Under the pieces are notes generated by a model. That model was not told where the DNA came from, did no database searches, and saw only the letters and a program-made list of their open reading frames with translations. From the NCBI RefSeq assembly GCF_011369485.1, contig NZ_VXCA01000029.1, positions 39,386 to 77,424 on the forward strand: DNA of 38,039 nt, in the 5' to 3' direction. Every line of letters starts with the position of its first letter. The stretch's first letter is position 1. A program made the translations under genes and the position numbers. Shown piece after piece: positions 8,153 to 14,578 of this stretch. This DNA comes from Pseudomonas atagonensis (GTDB taxonomy: Bacteria; Pseudomonadota; Gammaproteobacteria; Pseudomonadales; Pseudomonadaceae).

Positions 8153-9187
8153 TTAGTTGTGAGCGTGCAGCGCTTCGTTCAGTTCGATCGCCGATTTGTG
8201 GGTTTTGCACTCCACGGCGCCGGTTTCCGAATTGCGGCGGAACAGCAGGTCGGTCTGGCCAGCCAGATCACGCGCTTTCACGACTTTGACCAGATTGTTG
8301 TTCTCGTCCAGCAGCGCAACCTTGGTGCCGGCGGTCACGTACAGGCCCGACTCGACGGTGTTGCGGTCGCCCAACGGAATACCGATACCGGCGTTGGCGC
8401 CGATCAGGCAGCCTTCGCCGACCTTGATCACGATATTGCCGCCGCCCGACAGAGTGCCCATGGTCGAGCAACCGCCGCCCAGATCCGAACCCTTGCCGAC
8501 GAATACGCCAGCGGATACGCGGCCTTCGATCATGCCCGGGCCTTCGGTGCCGGCGTTGAAGTTGATGAAACCTTCGTGCATCACGGTGGTACCTTCGCCC
8601 ACGTAAGCACCCAGACGCAGACGCGCGGCGTCAGCGATACGCACGCCAGCCGGCACTACGTAGTCGGTCATTTTCGGGAACTTGTCCACCGAGAACACTT
8701 CCAGCAGCTCGCCGCGCAGGCGGGCTTCGAGTTGCAGTTCGGCCAGTTCGCTCAGGTCGATGGCGCCCTGGCTGGTCCAGGCAACGTTTGGCAGCAGCGG
8801 GAAGATCCCGGCCAGGCTGACGCCGTGTGGCTTGACCAGACGATGGGACAGCAGGTGCAGCTTCAGGTACGCCTCAGGCGTGGAAGTCAGCTGTGCGTCT
8901 TCAGCCAGAACAGTGGCGACCAGCGGCTTGTGGCTCTCGGCCAGTCGGGTCAGCAGCTTGCCTTGAACGGCGTCGATGCCTTTGACCGCTTCCGCCAGTT
9001 GCGCAGCCTGAGCGGTGGTGAAGGTGATGGCCTGGTTGCCACCGGTGTAACCGAGGATCGGCGCAACGGCTGCGACCAGTTCGGCCGACGGGTTGAGCAG
9101 CGGCTGGGCGTAGAACACTTCGAGCCAGGCGCCTTGACGGTTTTGCGTGCCGACACCGAAGGCAATGCTGAACAGGGAATTGGACAT
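8153..9187 (-). CDS. dapD: Tetrahydrodipicolinate N-succinyltransferase
   Basis: DapD transfers succinyl from succinyl-CoA to 2,3,4,5-tetrahydrodipicolinate, the first step of the succinylase branch to diaminopimelate. The 344-residue protein is the longer Pseudomonas-type DapD, not the ~274-residue E. coli form. Its N-terminal domain (1-170, starting MSNSLFSIAFGVGT) is followed by a left-handed beta-helix of hexapeptide repeats (residues about 175-285: VVPAGVRIAD, VGEGTTVMHEGFINFNAG, VFVGKGSDLGGGCSTMG, IGANAGIGIPLG). ATG 9187 has GAGGT 7 nt upstream; longer in-frame starts lack one. It lies 31 nt after an ArsC-like gene and is probably co-transcribed with it. It is cytoplasmic and trimeric by family knowledge. 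Confidence 0.96.
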   Translation of the reverse strand: MSNSLFSIAFGVGTQNRQGAWLEVFYAQPLLNPSAELVAAVAPILGYTGGNQAITFTTAQAAQLAEAVKGIDAVQGKLLTRLAESHKPLVATVLAEDAQLTSTPEAYLKLHLLSHRLVKPHGVSLAGIFPLLPNVAWTSQGAIDLSELAELQLEARLRGELLEVFSVDKFPKMTDYVVPAGVRIADAARLRLGAYVGEGTTVMHEGFINFNAGTEGPGMIEGRVSAGVFVGKGSDLGGGCSTMGTLSGGGNIVIKVGEGCLIGANAGIGIPLGDRNTVESGLYVTAGTKVALLDENNNLVKVVKARDLAGQTDLLFRRNSETGAVECKTHKSAIELNEALHAHN

Positions 9188-9218
9188 GTGAATACCTCTA
9201 CAAAAAGTGACGGGCTGC

Positions 9219-9581
9219 TTACTTGAGGGCGGCCGCGTAGATATCTGGCTTGAAGCCAATCAGGGTTCGGTCACCGAGATCAAGCACCGGGCGCTTGATC
9301 ATCGAGGGTTGAGCGAGCATCAGTTCGATGGCTTTCGACTGGTCGAGATCGGCTTTGCGTTCGTCGTCGAGTTTGCGAAAGGTCGTGCCTGCGCGGTTCA
9401 ACACCGTTTGCCAGCCGTGTTCGTCACACCATTGGGTCAGGTGTTCACGGTCGATGCCGGCGGTTTTGTAGTCGTGAAAGTCGTAGCTGACAGCGTGTTC
9501 ATCGAGCCAGGTGCGCGCCTTCTTCATGGTGTCGCAGGCTTTGATGCCGAAAAGGTGCAACGTTTTACTTGAAACGGTCAA
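9219..9581 (-). CDS. ArsC/Spx-family thioredoxin-fold protein (YffB-like)
   Basis: The 120-residue protein belongs to the ArsC/Spx family of thioredoxin-fold proteins. It starts TVSSKTLHLFGIKACDTMKK, with the conserved Cys in the first loop, and has RAGTTFRKL and MIKRPVLDLGDRTLIGF, the R...K-R-P positions of the family. It most resembles YffB-type proteins, whose function is unclear; they are not proven arsenate reductases. I chose the TTG at 9581 because GGGGG lies 7 nt upstream and homology begins there. A farther ATG at 9728 would place a REP arm in the protein. Homologues precede dapD in other pseudomonads (recollection). Co-transcription with dapD is likely because of the 31-nt gap. Confidence 0.85.
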   Translation of the reverse strand: MTVSSKTLHLFGIKACDTMKKARTWLDEHAVSYDFHDYKTAGIDREHLTQWCDEHGWQTVLNRAGTTFRKLDDERKADLDQSKAIELMLAQPSMIKRPVLDLGDRTLIGFKPDIYAAALK

Positions 9582-9680
9582 GGAATCGCCCCCTTTACAG
9601 GTGCTGGAAAAAAATGGTGTGGGATTATGCCATGACCAAACGGTTTCGCGGCGCCGAGGTTTATCTGCTTGCAGATTACC

Positions 9681-9772
9681 CTGTGGGAGCGGGCTTGCTC
9701 GCGAAAGGGGCGTGTCAGTCGAAATCATTGCTCAATGACCCACCGCCTTCGCGAGCAAGCCCGCTCCCACAA
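9681..9772. repeat. Inverted REP pair
   Basis: The left arm starts at 9682 (TGTGGGAGCGGGCTTGCTCG) and the right arm ends at 9770 (GCGAGCAAGCCCGCTCCCAC). The core arms are identical to those at 2.5 kb. The pair lies in the 293-nt gap between the divergent ArsC-like gene and the antiporter. The rest of that gap holds a TAATAT-like element near 9830 but no clear promoter. Confidence 0.92.
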
Positions 9773-9874
9773 GGGGATTTACGCCAGGGCTGCGACATAG
9801 GTGCAACGGTCACGTACAGCCTAAGCGGCTAATATGGCAGTTCAACGCTGTCGATCGTCTGAGAACTCTGCTTT

Positions 9875-11506
9875 ATGCAAACTGCTTACACCGTCCTGAT
9901 CCTGCTGATGTTGGTCAGCGTCTCGCGTCTGGTCGGACGGGTTATCCCGCTGCCACTGCCTCTGGTGCAGATTGCCGCCGGCGCCTTGCTGGCCTGGCCC
10001 ACCCTCGGCCTGCACGTGGCCCTCGACCCGGAATTGTTTCTTTTTCTATTCCTGCCGCCGCTGCTGTTTTCCGATGGCTGGCGCATGCCCAAGCGCGAAT
10101 TCTGGCATTTGCGCGGGCCGATTTTGACGCTGGCGGTAGGTCTGGTGTTGTTCACGGTGGTGGGCGCTGGCTATTTCATTCACTGGTTATTGCCGACGAT
10201 TCCGTTGCCAGTGGCATTTGCTCTGGCCGCCGTGTTGTCGCCAACCGATGCCGTGGCCGTCTCGGCGATTTCGCAGAATCGCTTGCCGCGCCCGCTGATG
10301 CACATTCTGCAGGGCGAGGCGCTGATGAATGATGCGTCGGGCCTGGTGACATTCAAGTTCGCTCTGGCGGCGGCCATTACCGGGGTGTTCTCGCTCACCA
10401 ACGCGAGTCTGACTTTCGTGGTGGTCGCTCTGGGCGGGTTGGCGGTCGGTGTGGCGCTGAGCTGGCTGGTCGGGCGTTTGCGGGCGTGGATGATTGCGCG
10501 TGGCTGGGATGACCCGGCCACCCACGTGGTGTTCATGTTGCTGTTGCCATTTGCCGCTTACGTACTGGCCGAACGCCTGGGTGTTTCCGGCATCCTCTCG
10601 GCGGTTGCGGCGGGGATGATGCAGAGCTGGCTCGATCTGCTGCCACGACAGACCAGCACCCGTTTGCTCAATCGCAGTGTCTGGTCGCTGCTGGAATTTG
10701 CTTTTAATGGCCTGATCTTCCTGCTGCTTGGCCTGCAATTGCCGGACATTATCAAAGCGGTGGTCAGCCACGAACCGACGTTGTGGCCGACGCTGCTGTA
10801 TCGCGGTCTCGACGTGCTGGCGATTTTCCTCGCGCTGGTGCTGCTGCGGTTTATCTGGGTGCAAAGCATCTGGCGCCTGTCGGTGTTGCTGCGGCGATTG
10901 CGTGGCAAAGGCGAGCTGACGCAAGTGCCGACCGCGCGTTCCTGCTGGTTGCTGACGGTCGGCGGCGTGCGCGGTGCGGTGACGCTGGCGGGTGTAATGT
11001 CGGTGCCGATGTTGATGGGCAGCGAGGCGTTTCCCGAGCGTGATCTGCTGATCTTCATCGCCGCCGGGGTGATTCTGCTGTCGCTGGTGTCGGCGTGTAT
11101 CGCGCTGCCGCTGTTGTTGCGCGGCATCGAAAAAAGTCCTGACGACAAGCGCCGTCAGGAAGTGCGCGACGCCTGGCGCAAAACCGCCGAGGCGGCGATT
11201 CATGCGCTGGAAACTGAAGAGGTGGTACCGCAGGACGCCGCTCAGGCAGCACTTTCGGCGGAGCTGAAGGCGCGGATCATGTCCGAATATCGTCATCAAC
11301 TCGAAGTGTTTAACGACTCCGCCGAAGCCCAGGCGCTGGCCTTTCAGATGGACTTGCTGGAGCGCCGTCTGCGCCTGAAGGCCTTGCGCGCACAACGTCT
11401 GGAGCTTTATAGCCTCAGCCGTCATCACCAGATTGGCGATGACGTATTGCGTGAAGTCTTGGGTGAACTGGACTTGAGTGAAGCGAATCTGGGGCAGGTC
11501 AAATAG
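9875..11506 (+). CDS. Na+/H+ antiporter, CPA1 (NhaP) family
   Basis: This is an inner-membrane cation/proton antiporter of 543 residues. About 11-12 hydrophobic helices fill residues 1-410. The CPA1 signature residues are present: SPTDAVAVSA (Thr124-Asp125, unwound helix 4) and GEALMNDASGLV (Asn152-Asp153, the ND ion-binding motif of electroneutral exchangers). TVGGVRGAVTLAG forms the later conserved arginine helix. A hydrophilic, charged tail of about 130 residues (from IEKSPDDKRRQEV) is predicted cytoplasmic and partly helical or coiled. It probably supports pH and sodium homeostasis; the ion specificity cannot be read from sequence. It is transcribed alone and ends 36 nt from the convergent metalloprotease gene, with no clear terminator between them. 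Confidence 0.9.
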   Translation: MQTAYTVLILLMLVSVSRLVGRVIPLPLPLVQIAAGALLAWPTLGLHVALDPELFLFLFLPPLLFSDGWRMPKREFWHLRGPILTLAVGLVLFTVVGAGYFIHWLLPTIPLPVAFALAAVLSPTDAVAVSAISQNRLPRPLMHILQGEALMNDASGLVTFKFALAAAITGVFSLTNASLTFVVVALGGLAVGVALSWLVGRLRAWMIARGWDDPATHVVFMLLLPFAAYVLAERLGVSGILSAVAAGMMQSWLDLLPRQTSTRLLNRSVWSLLEFAFNGLIFLLLGLQLPDIIKAVVSHEPTLWPTLLYRGLDVLAIFLALVLLRFIWVQSIWRLSVLLRRLRGKGELTQVPTARSCWLLTVGGVRGAVTLAGVMSVPMLMGSEAFPERDLLIFIAAGVILLSLVSACIALPLLLRGIEKSPDDKRRQEVRDAWRKTAEAAIHALETEEVVPQDAAQAALSAELKARIMSEYRHQLEVFNDSAEAQALAFQMDLLERRLRLKALRAQRLELYSLSRHHQIGDDVLREVLGELDLSEANLGQVK

Positions 11507-11542
11507 CCGATATGGAGGGTGGAGCTCCTTAATTCGCAGGGT

Positions 11543-12244
11543 TTATTTCGGATAAATCAGGCGGGCGAACTCGATGTCCTGTTCGCTGATGTCCGAGTTG
11601 AGCTTGACCTCCCACTCACCGTTGGTCAGCCGGTTCTCGATGGGGTAGTGCATGATGGATTTACGGTCGTAGGGGGCGCTGCGCAGGTGCTTGGTGTTGA
11701 GGGGGGTGAAGAAATTCAGGTCTATCGCTGACTTGTCATGGCCGTATTGTTCAGCATACAGGCGATAGACCATGGGTTTGTTCCAGGGAATGTTCGCCTC
11801 CGGATGCTGATGCTCATGTTCAAAACCCAGTGCGTGACCAAATTCGTGCAACACCGCTGCCCTGAATTCCGGATTCCCGGGTTTATTGCCGATGGACATA
11901 GTCGGTTCTCCTGCAGGTACCTTTAGCGCGTCTGTGCCGATGTAGGACGTATTTTCCGTAATCCTGGTCGAGATTCTGATCTTGGCGTCAGCCACGCTGG
12001 ACATTGCCAGGTAGAGGTTAATGTACGGCTGCCACTCCCAGATAATCGCTTCAATGGCGTCCTGCAGTTCCTGAGTCGGGGCGTCGGTAAAGGCGATGCT
12101 CAACCATTGTCCGGCACGCCAGAATTTCGAGCCGTCACCGACGCTGCGCGGTAGCCGGCGAGCAGGACTGGAAGGCTGTGACGCGTCGGCCGAAGGAACA
12201 CCTTGTGCCGGTTGAATGACTTTGCAGAAACATGATGTTGTCAT
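11543..12244 (-). CDS. Astacin-like zinc metalloprotease, copy 1
   Basis: This 233-residue metzincin has the full zinc site HEFGHALGFEH (His133, His137, His143; catalytic Glu134), continues EHQHPEANIPW, and has a Met-turn SIMHYP (Met198). That places it near bacterial M12A/astacin-like peptidases. The conserved core begins at SKFWRAGQWLSIAF (39-52). No signal peptide, lipobox or membrane helix is visible, and no RTX repeats as in AprA. The N-terminal 38 residues are low-complexity (SADASQPSSPARRLPRS) and contain the only cysteines (5 and 7). An ideal AAGGAGG site lies 7 nt before ATG 12244. It follows the paralogue at 12306-13034 after 61 nt, so the two probably form an operon. The substrate is unknown. 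It could be secreted by a non-Sec route or act inside the cell. Confidence 0.85.
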   Translation of the reverse strand: MTTSCFCKVIQPAQGVPSADASQPSSPARRLPRSVGDGSKFWRAGQWLSIAFTDAPTQELQDAIEAIIWEWQPYINLYLAMSSVADAKIRISTRITENTSYIGTDALKVPAGEPTMSIGNKPGNPEFRAAVLHEFGHALGFEHEHQHPEANIPWNKPMVYRLYAEQYGHDKSAIDLNFFTPLNTKHLRSAPYDRKSIMHYPIENRLTNGEWEVKLNSDISEQDIEFARLIYPK

Positions 12245-12305
12245 GGATAAACCTCCTTGTTTTAACTTAAGAGAGTGATTTGGTTATTGATCGTTTCAGG
12301 GAAGG

Positions 12306-13034
12306 CTATTTTGGATACAACAGTCTCATCAGCTTTTTATCTTTCTTGCTTATTTCTCGATTGGTCGGGTTTTCCCAGTTACCCAGCGTCAACGCGTTTG
12401 CAACAGGGTGATGCATAATCGACTTTCGATCGTATTCGGTATAAATCGCCGCCAGAGTGTCGAAAGGAATAAACAGGTTTCGATCAACTTGTTCCGGCGT
12501 GAGCGGGTTCATCTCGCGGTTACGATAAAACTCATAAACTTTCGGTTTGTCCCAAGGGATATTGGCTTCTGGATGTTGGTGCTCATGCATGGCGCCAAGA
12601 GCGTGGCCAAACTCATGAGTGACGATCACTTCGAAATCCTCATGATCCGGTTTTACCCCCAAACTCATGGTTGGCCAGTCGGGATGAATGAGCAAGGCGT
12701 CGGTGCCAAGTATCGAGCTGTTGACATTGTTTTTCGTGGCAATCCGGATATCACCTTGCTCGCCGTCAACGAAGTCGAACGTCAGATTGATATAGGGCAG
12801 CCAGCGGCTCGCCGCATCAATGATCTTTTGTTTATGTTCCGCTTCCGGCGCATCAATGAACGCGATTTTCAATGTGCGGCCGTTTGCCCAGAGTTTCGAG
12901 TAATTGACCAGCGAGCGTTTGCGTCGCCCACCGCTGTTGGAACTTTGATTGTTGGGATTTTCTTTAATGGCGGCGTTATAAGCGGCTATTTCATCCGGCC
13001 ACTGTATGAGCAGGCAATCTTGAAGAGTATTCAT
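12306..13034 (-). CDS. Astacin-like zinc metalloprotease, copy 2 (upstream gene)
   Basis: This 242-residue paralogue of the next gene has zinc motif HEFGHALGAMH (His140, His144, His150; Glu141), HEHQHPEANIPWDK and Met-turn SIMHHP (Met207). Both proteins share the start of the core (SKLWANGRTLKIAFIDAPE here), the YDRKSIMH block and the C-terminal LLYPK/LIYPK ending. No signal peptide is visible. The N-terminal 40 residues differ from copy 1 but again end in a basic stretch (GGRRKRS, 35-41) and carry the only cysteine (Cys7). Base composition is lower in GC than in neighbouring genes: two hand-counted 60-nt lines (12481, 12541) gave 29 and 31 G+C, against 42 in a dapC line (13261). This suggests acquisition by transfer. 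The substrate is unknown. Confidence 0.85.
   Translation of the reverse strand: MNTLQDCLLIQWPDEIAAYNAAIKENPNNQSSNSGGRRKRSLVNYSKLWANGRTLKIAFIDAPEAEHKQKIIDAASRWLPYINLTFDFVDGEQGDIRIATKNNVNSSILGTDALLIHPDWPTMSLGVKPDHEDFEVIVTHEFGHALGAMHEHQHPEANIPWDKPKVYEFYRNREMNPLTPEQVDRNLFIPFDTLAAIYTEYDRKSIMHHPVANALTLGNWENPTNREISKKDKKLMRLLYPK
12310..12322. repeat. 13-bp direct repeat, left copy
   Basis: TTTGGATACAACA overlaps the last codons of the upstream metalloprotease gene (its LLYPK end). It is repeated exactly at 13070-13082, just upstream of the same gene. Confidence 0.7.
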
Positions 13035-13055
13035 CTTGGACTTCTTCCTTGAAGT

Positions 13056-13083
13056 AGTATGGTTTTTTGTTTGGATACAACAA
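13056..13083 (-). promoter_or_regulatory. Candidate promoter of the metalloprotease pair
   Basis: On the minus strand TTGTTG (13083-13078), a 16-nt spacer and CATACT (13061-13056) give a plausible weak sigma-70 promoter 21 nt before the ATG of the upstream protease. A 6-bp dyad, ACGGCT-N7-AGCCGT (13089-13107), lies directly upstream of the -35 and could be an operator or a small hairpin. Both are pattern matches only. Confidence 0.35.
13070..13082. repeat. 13-bp direct repeat, right copy
   Basis: This is an exact second copy of TTTGGATACAACA (first at 12310-12322). The two copies bracket the upstream metalloprotease gene at a distance of 760 bp. It overlaps the candidate promoter. It may mark the junction of the duplication or insertion that created the tandem pair. 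Confidence 0.7.
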
Positions 13084-13164
13084 AGTGCACGGCTGAAGAT
13101 AAGCCGTTCATGTCGAAAGAGGGAGTAATTAGTTGTTTGGAACTGTGACGTGGTGCCACAAGTT

Positions 13165-13189
13165 ACCGTGCCGGATTGCCCGGCACGGT
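13165..13189 (-). terminator. Hairpin after dapC
   Basis: A perfect 10-bp stem, ACCGTGCCGG / CCGGCACGGT, with a 5-nt loop starts 9 nt after the dapC stop codon. The minus-strand sequence after it (AACTTGTGG) is a poor T-run. It is very likely the dapC terminator or a 3'-end-stabilising stem. It also separates dapC from the metalloprotease unit. Confidence 0.7.
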
Positions 13190-13197
13190 GTCATTGA

Positions 13198-14397
13198 TTA
13201 CTGCTGACGGGTTACAAACGCGCGAATGCGTTCTGCGGCTTCCACGCATTCGGCCAATGGTGCCACCAGGGCCATGCGCACACGTCCGGCCCCCGGATTG
13301 ACGCCTTCCACTTCGCGGGACAGGTAGGATCCCGGTACAACGGTTACGTGTTCTTCGGCAAACAGGTCGCGGCAGAAGGCCGCATCATCGCCTTGCACAT
13401 TCGGCCACAGGTAGAAGCTGCCATCTGGACGTTGCACGTCCATCACCGGGCTGAGGATTGCCAGCACCGCATCGAACTTCTCGCGGTACAGCGCCCGGTT
13501 GGCTCGCACGTGCACTTCGTCATTCCACGCGGCGACGCTGGCCAGTTGGGTTTGTACCGGCATCGCGCAACCGTGGTAGGTGCGGTACAGCAGGAAACCC
13601 TTGAGGATGTCGGCATCGCCGGCAACGAAACCGGAGCGCAGGCCCGGCAGGTTCGAGCGCTTGGACAGGCTGTGGAACACCACGCAACGCTTGAAGTCCT
13701 TGCGACCCAGTTCAACGCAGGCAGTGAGCAGGCCCGGCGGCGGGGTTTGCTCGTCGAAGTAAAGCTCGCTGTAGCACTCGTCGGCGGCGATCACGAAGTC
13801 GTATTCATCGGCCAGAGCGATCAGTTTTTTCAGCACATCGACCGGAATCAGTGCGCCGGTCGGGTTGCCCGGCGAGCACAGGAACAGGATCTGGCAGCGT
13901 TTCCAGATATCCGGCGAAACAGCATCGAAATCCGGGTTGAAGCCGTTTTCGTCCAGGCATGGCAGATAATGCGGCTTGGCTCCGGCGAGAAACGCCGCGC
14001 CCTCATAGATCTGATAAAACGGGTTCGGGCTGACCACCAGCGCATCGTCACCACGGTTGACCACGGTCTGGGTGAAAGCGAACAGCGCTTCACGGGTACC
14101 GTTGACCGGCAACACGTTGCGCGCCGGGTCGATCCAGCCGCCCGGTACGCCGAAGCGGCGCTCGCACCAGCCGGCAATGGCTTCGCGCAGCGCCGGGATG
14201 CCCAGTGTGGTCGGGTACACCGCCATCTGATCCAGATTGTTCGCCAGCGCTTCTGCGACAAAGCTTGGCGAGCGGTGTTTCGGCTCGCCGATCGACAGGG
14301 CGATCGGGCGCTTGTCCGGGTTCGGCGTAACCGTGCCGAGCAGTGCGCGGAGCTTTTCGAACGGGTAGGGCTGGAGCTGGTTCAGAGCGTTGTTCAT
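13198..14397 (-). CDS. dapC: N-succinyl-diaminopimelate aminotransferase
   Basis: DapC is a class I/II PLP aminotransferase that converts N-succinyl-L-2-amino-6-oxopimelate to N-succinyl-LL-diaminopimelate with glutamate. It acts between DapD and DapE. The 399-residue protein has PLP lysine Lys247 (FHSLSKRSNLPGLRSGF), NPTGA (178-182), ADECYSELYF (205-214) and the N-terminal ALSIGEPKH substrate-side motif. Length and sequence fit the Pseudomonas DapC next to glnD rather than ArgD-type enzymes. It is the first gene after glnD on the same strand, but a 181-nt gap with an inverted repeat pair separates them, so it probably has its own promoter. Confidence 0.94.
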   Translation of the reverse strand: MNNALNQLQPYPFEKLRALLGTVTPNPDKRPIALSIGEPKHRSPSFVAEALANNLDQMAVYPTTLGIPALREAIAGWCERRFGVPGGWIDPARNVLPVNGTREALFAFTQTVVNRGDDALVVSPNPFYQIYEGAAFLAGAKPHYLPCLDENGFNPDFDAVSPDIWKRCQILFLCSPGNPTGALIPVDVLKKLIALADEYDFVIAADECYSELYFDEQTPPPGLLTACVELGRKDFKRCVVFHSLSKRSNLPGLRSGFVAGDADILKGFLLYRTYHGCAMPVQTQLASVAAWNDEVHVRANRALYREKFDAVLAILSPVMDVQRPDGSFYLWPNVQGDDAAFCRDLFAEEHVTVVPGSYLSREVEGVNPGAGRVRMALVAPLAECVEAAERIRAFVTRQQ

Positions 14398-14429
14398 GGG
14401 GGCCTCTTTAAGTGTGAAAGGGGAGCCGT

Positions 14430-14565
14430 TGTGGCGAGGGGATTTATCCCCGCTCGGCTGCGAAGCAGTCGTAAAACCTGTGCACGCGGACTTTCAGTCA
14501 AATCGCAGTGAATGGTTTTAGGGCCGCTGCGCAGTCCAACGGGGATAAATTCCCTCGCCACAGGG
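14430..14565. repeat. Inverted repeat pair between glnD and dapC
   Basis: The left arm (from 14430, GTGGCGAGGGGATTTATCCC) and right arm (GGGGATAAATTCCCTCGCCA, ending 14565) are near-perfect reverse complements with a degenerate centre (GGCTGCGAAGCAGTCG versus CCGCTGCGCAGTCC). It is the same family as 6349-6482. It fills nearly the whole glnD-dapC gap and could form a large stem that terminates glnD. Confidence 0.85.
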
Positions 14566-14578
14566 GAAATTCATTGAT

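Noticed and set aside
8091..8210. N-terminal extension of csdA
   Set aside because: It translates a REP element and part of the dapD 3' end. CsdA homology begins at MIPSPWRADFP.
9219..9581. True arsenate reductase arsC
   Set aside because: Only the general ArsC/Spx fold and cysteine are seen. There are no ars genes around it, and its link with dapD points to the YffB-like branch.
2517..9772. Recurrent GTGGGAGCGGGCTTGCTCGC units as a possible CRISPR array
   Set aside because: Copies are kilobases apart, occur as inverted pairs and lack regular spacers, and no cas genes are present. They are REP elements.
9582..9832. Short open frames through the 9.7-kb repeat, including an extended start for the ArsC-like gene
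   Set aside because: They are made of REP sequence and have no ribosome site or conserved content.
11543..13034. AprA-type (serralysin) secreted alkaline proteases
   Set aside because: The zinc motif is metzincin, but there are no glycine-rich calcium-binding repeats, no C-terminal secretion signal and no aprDEF or inhibitor gene nearby.
13084..13164. Remnant of a third metalloprotease gene upstream of the pair
   Set aside because: Translation upstream of the LLYP-like codons (LQPCTLLYP) does not match the conserved C-terminus of either protein, so only the 13-bp repeat is reported.
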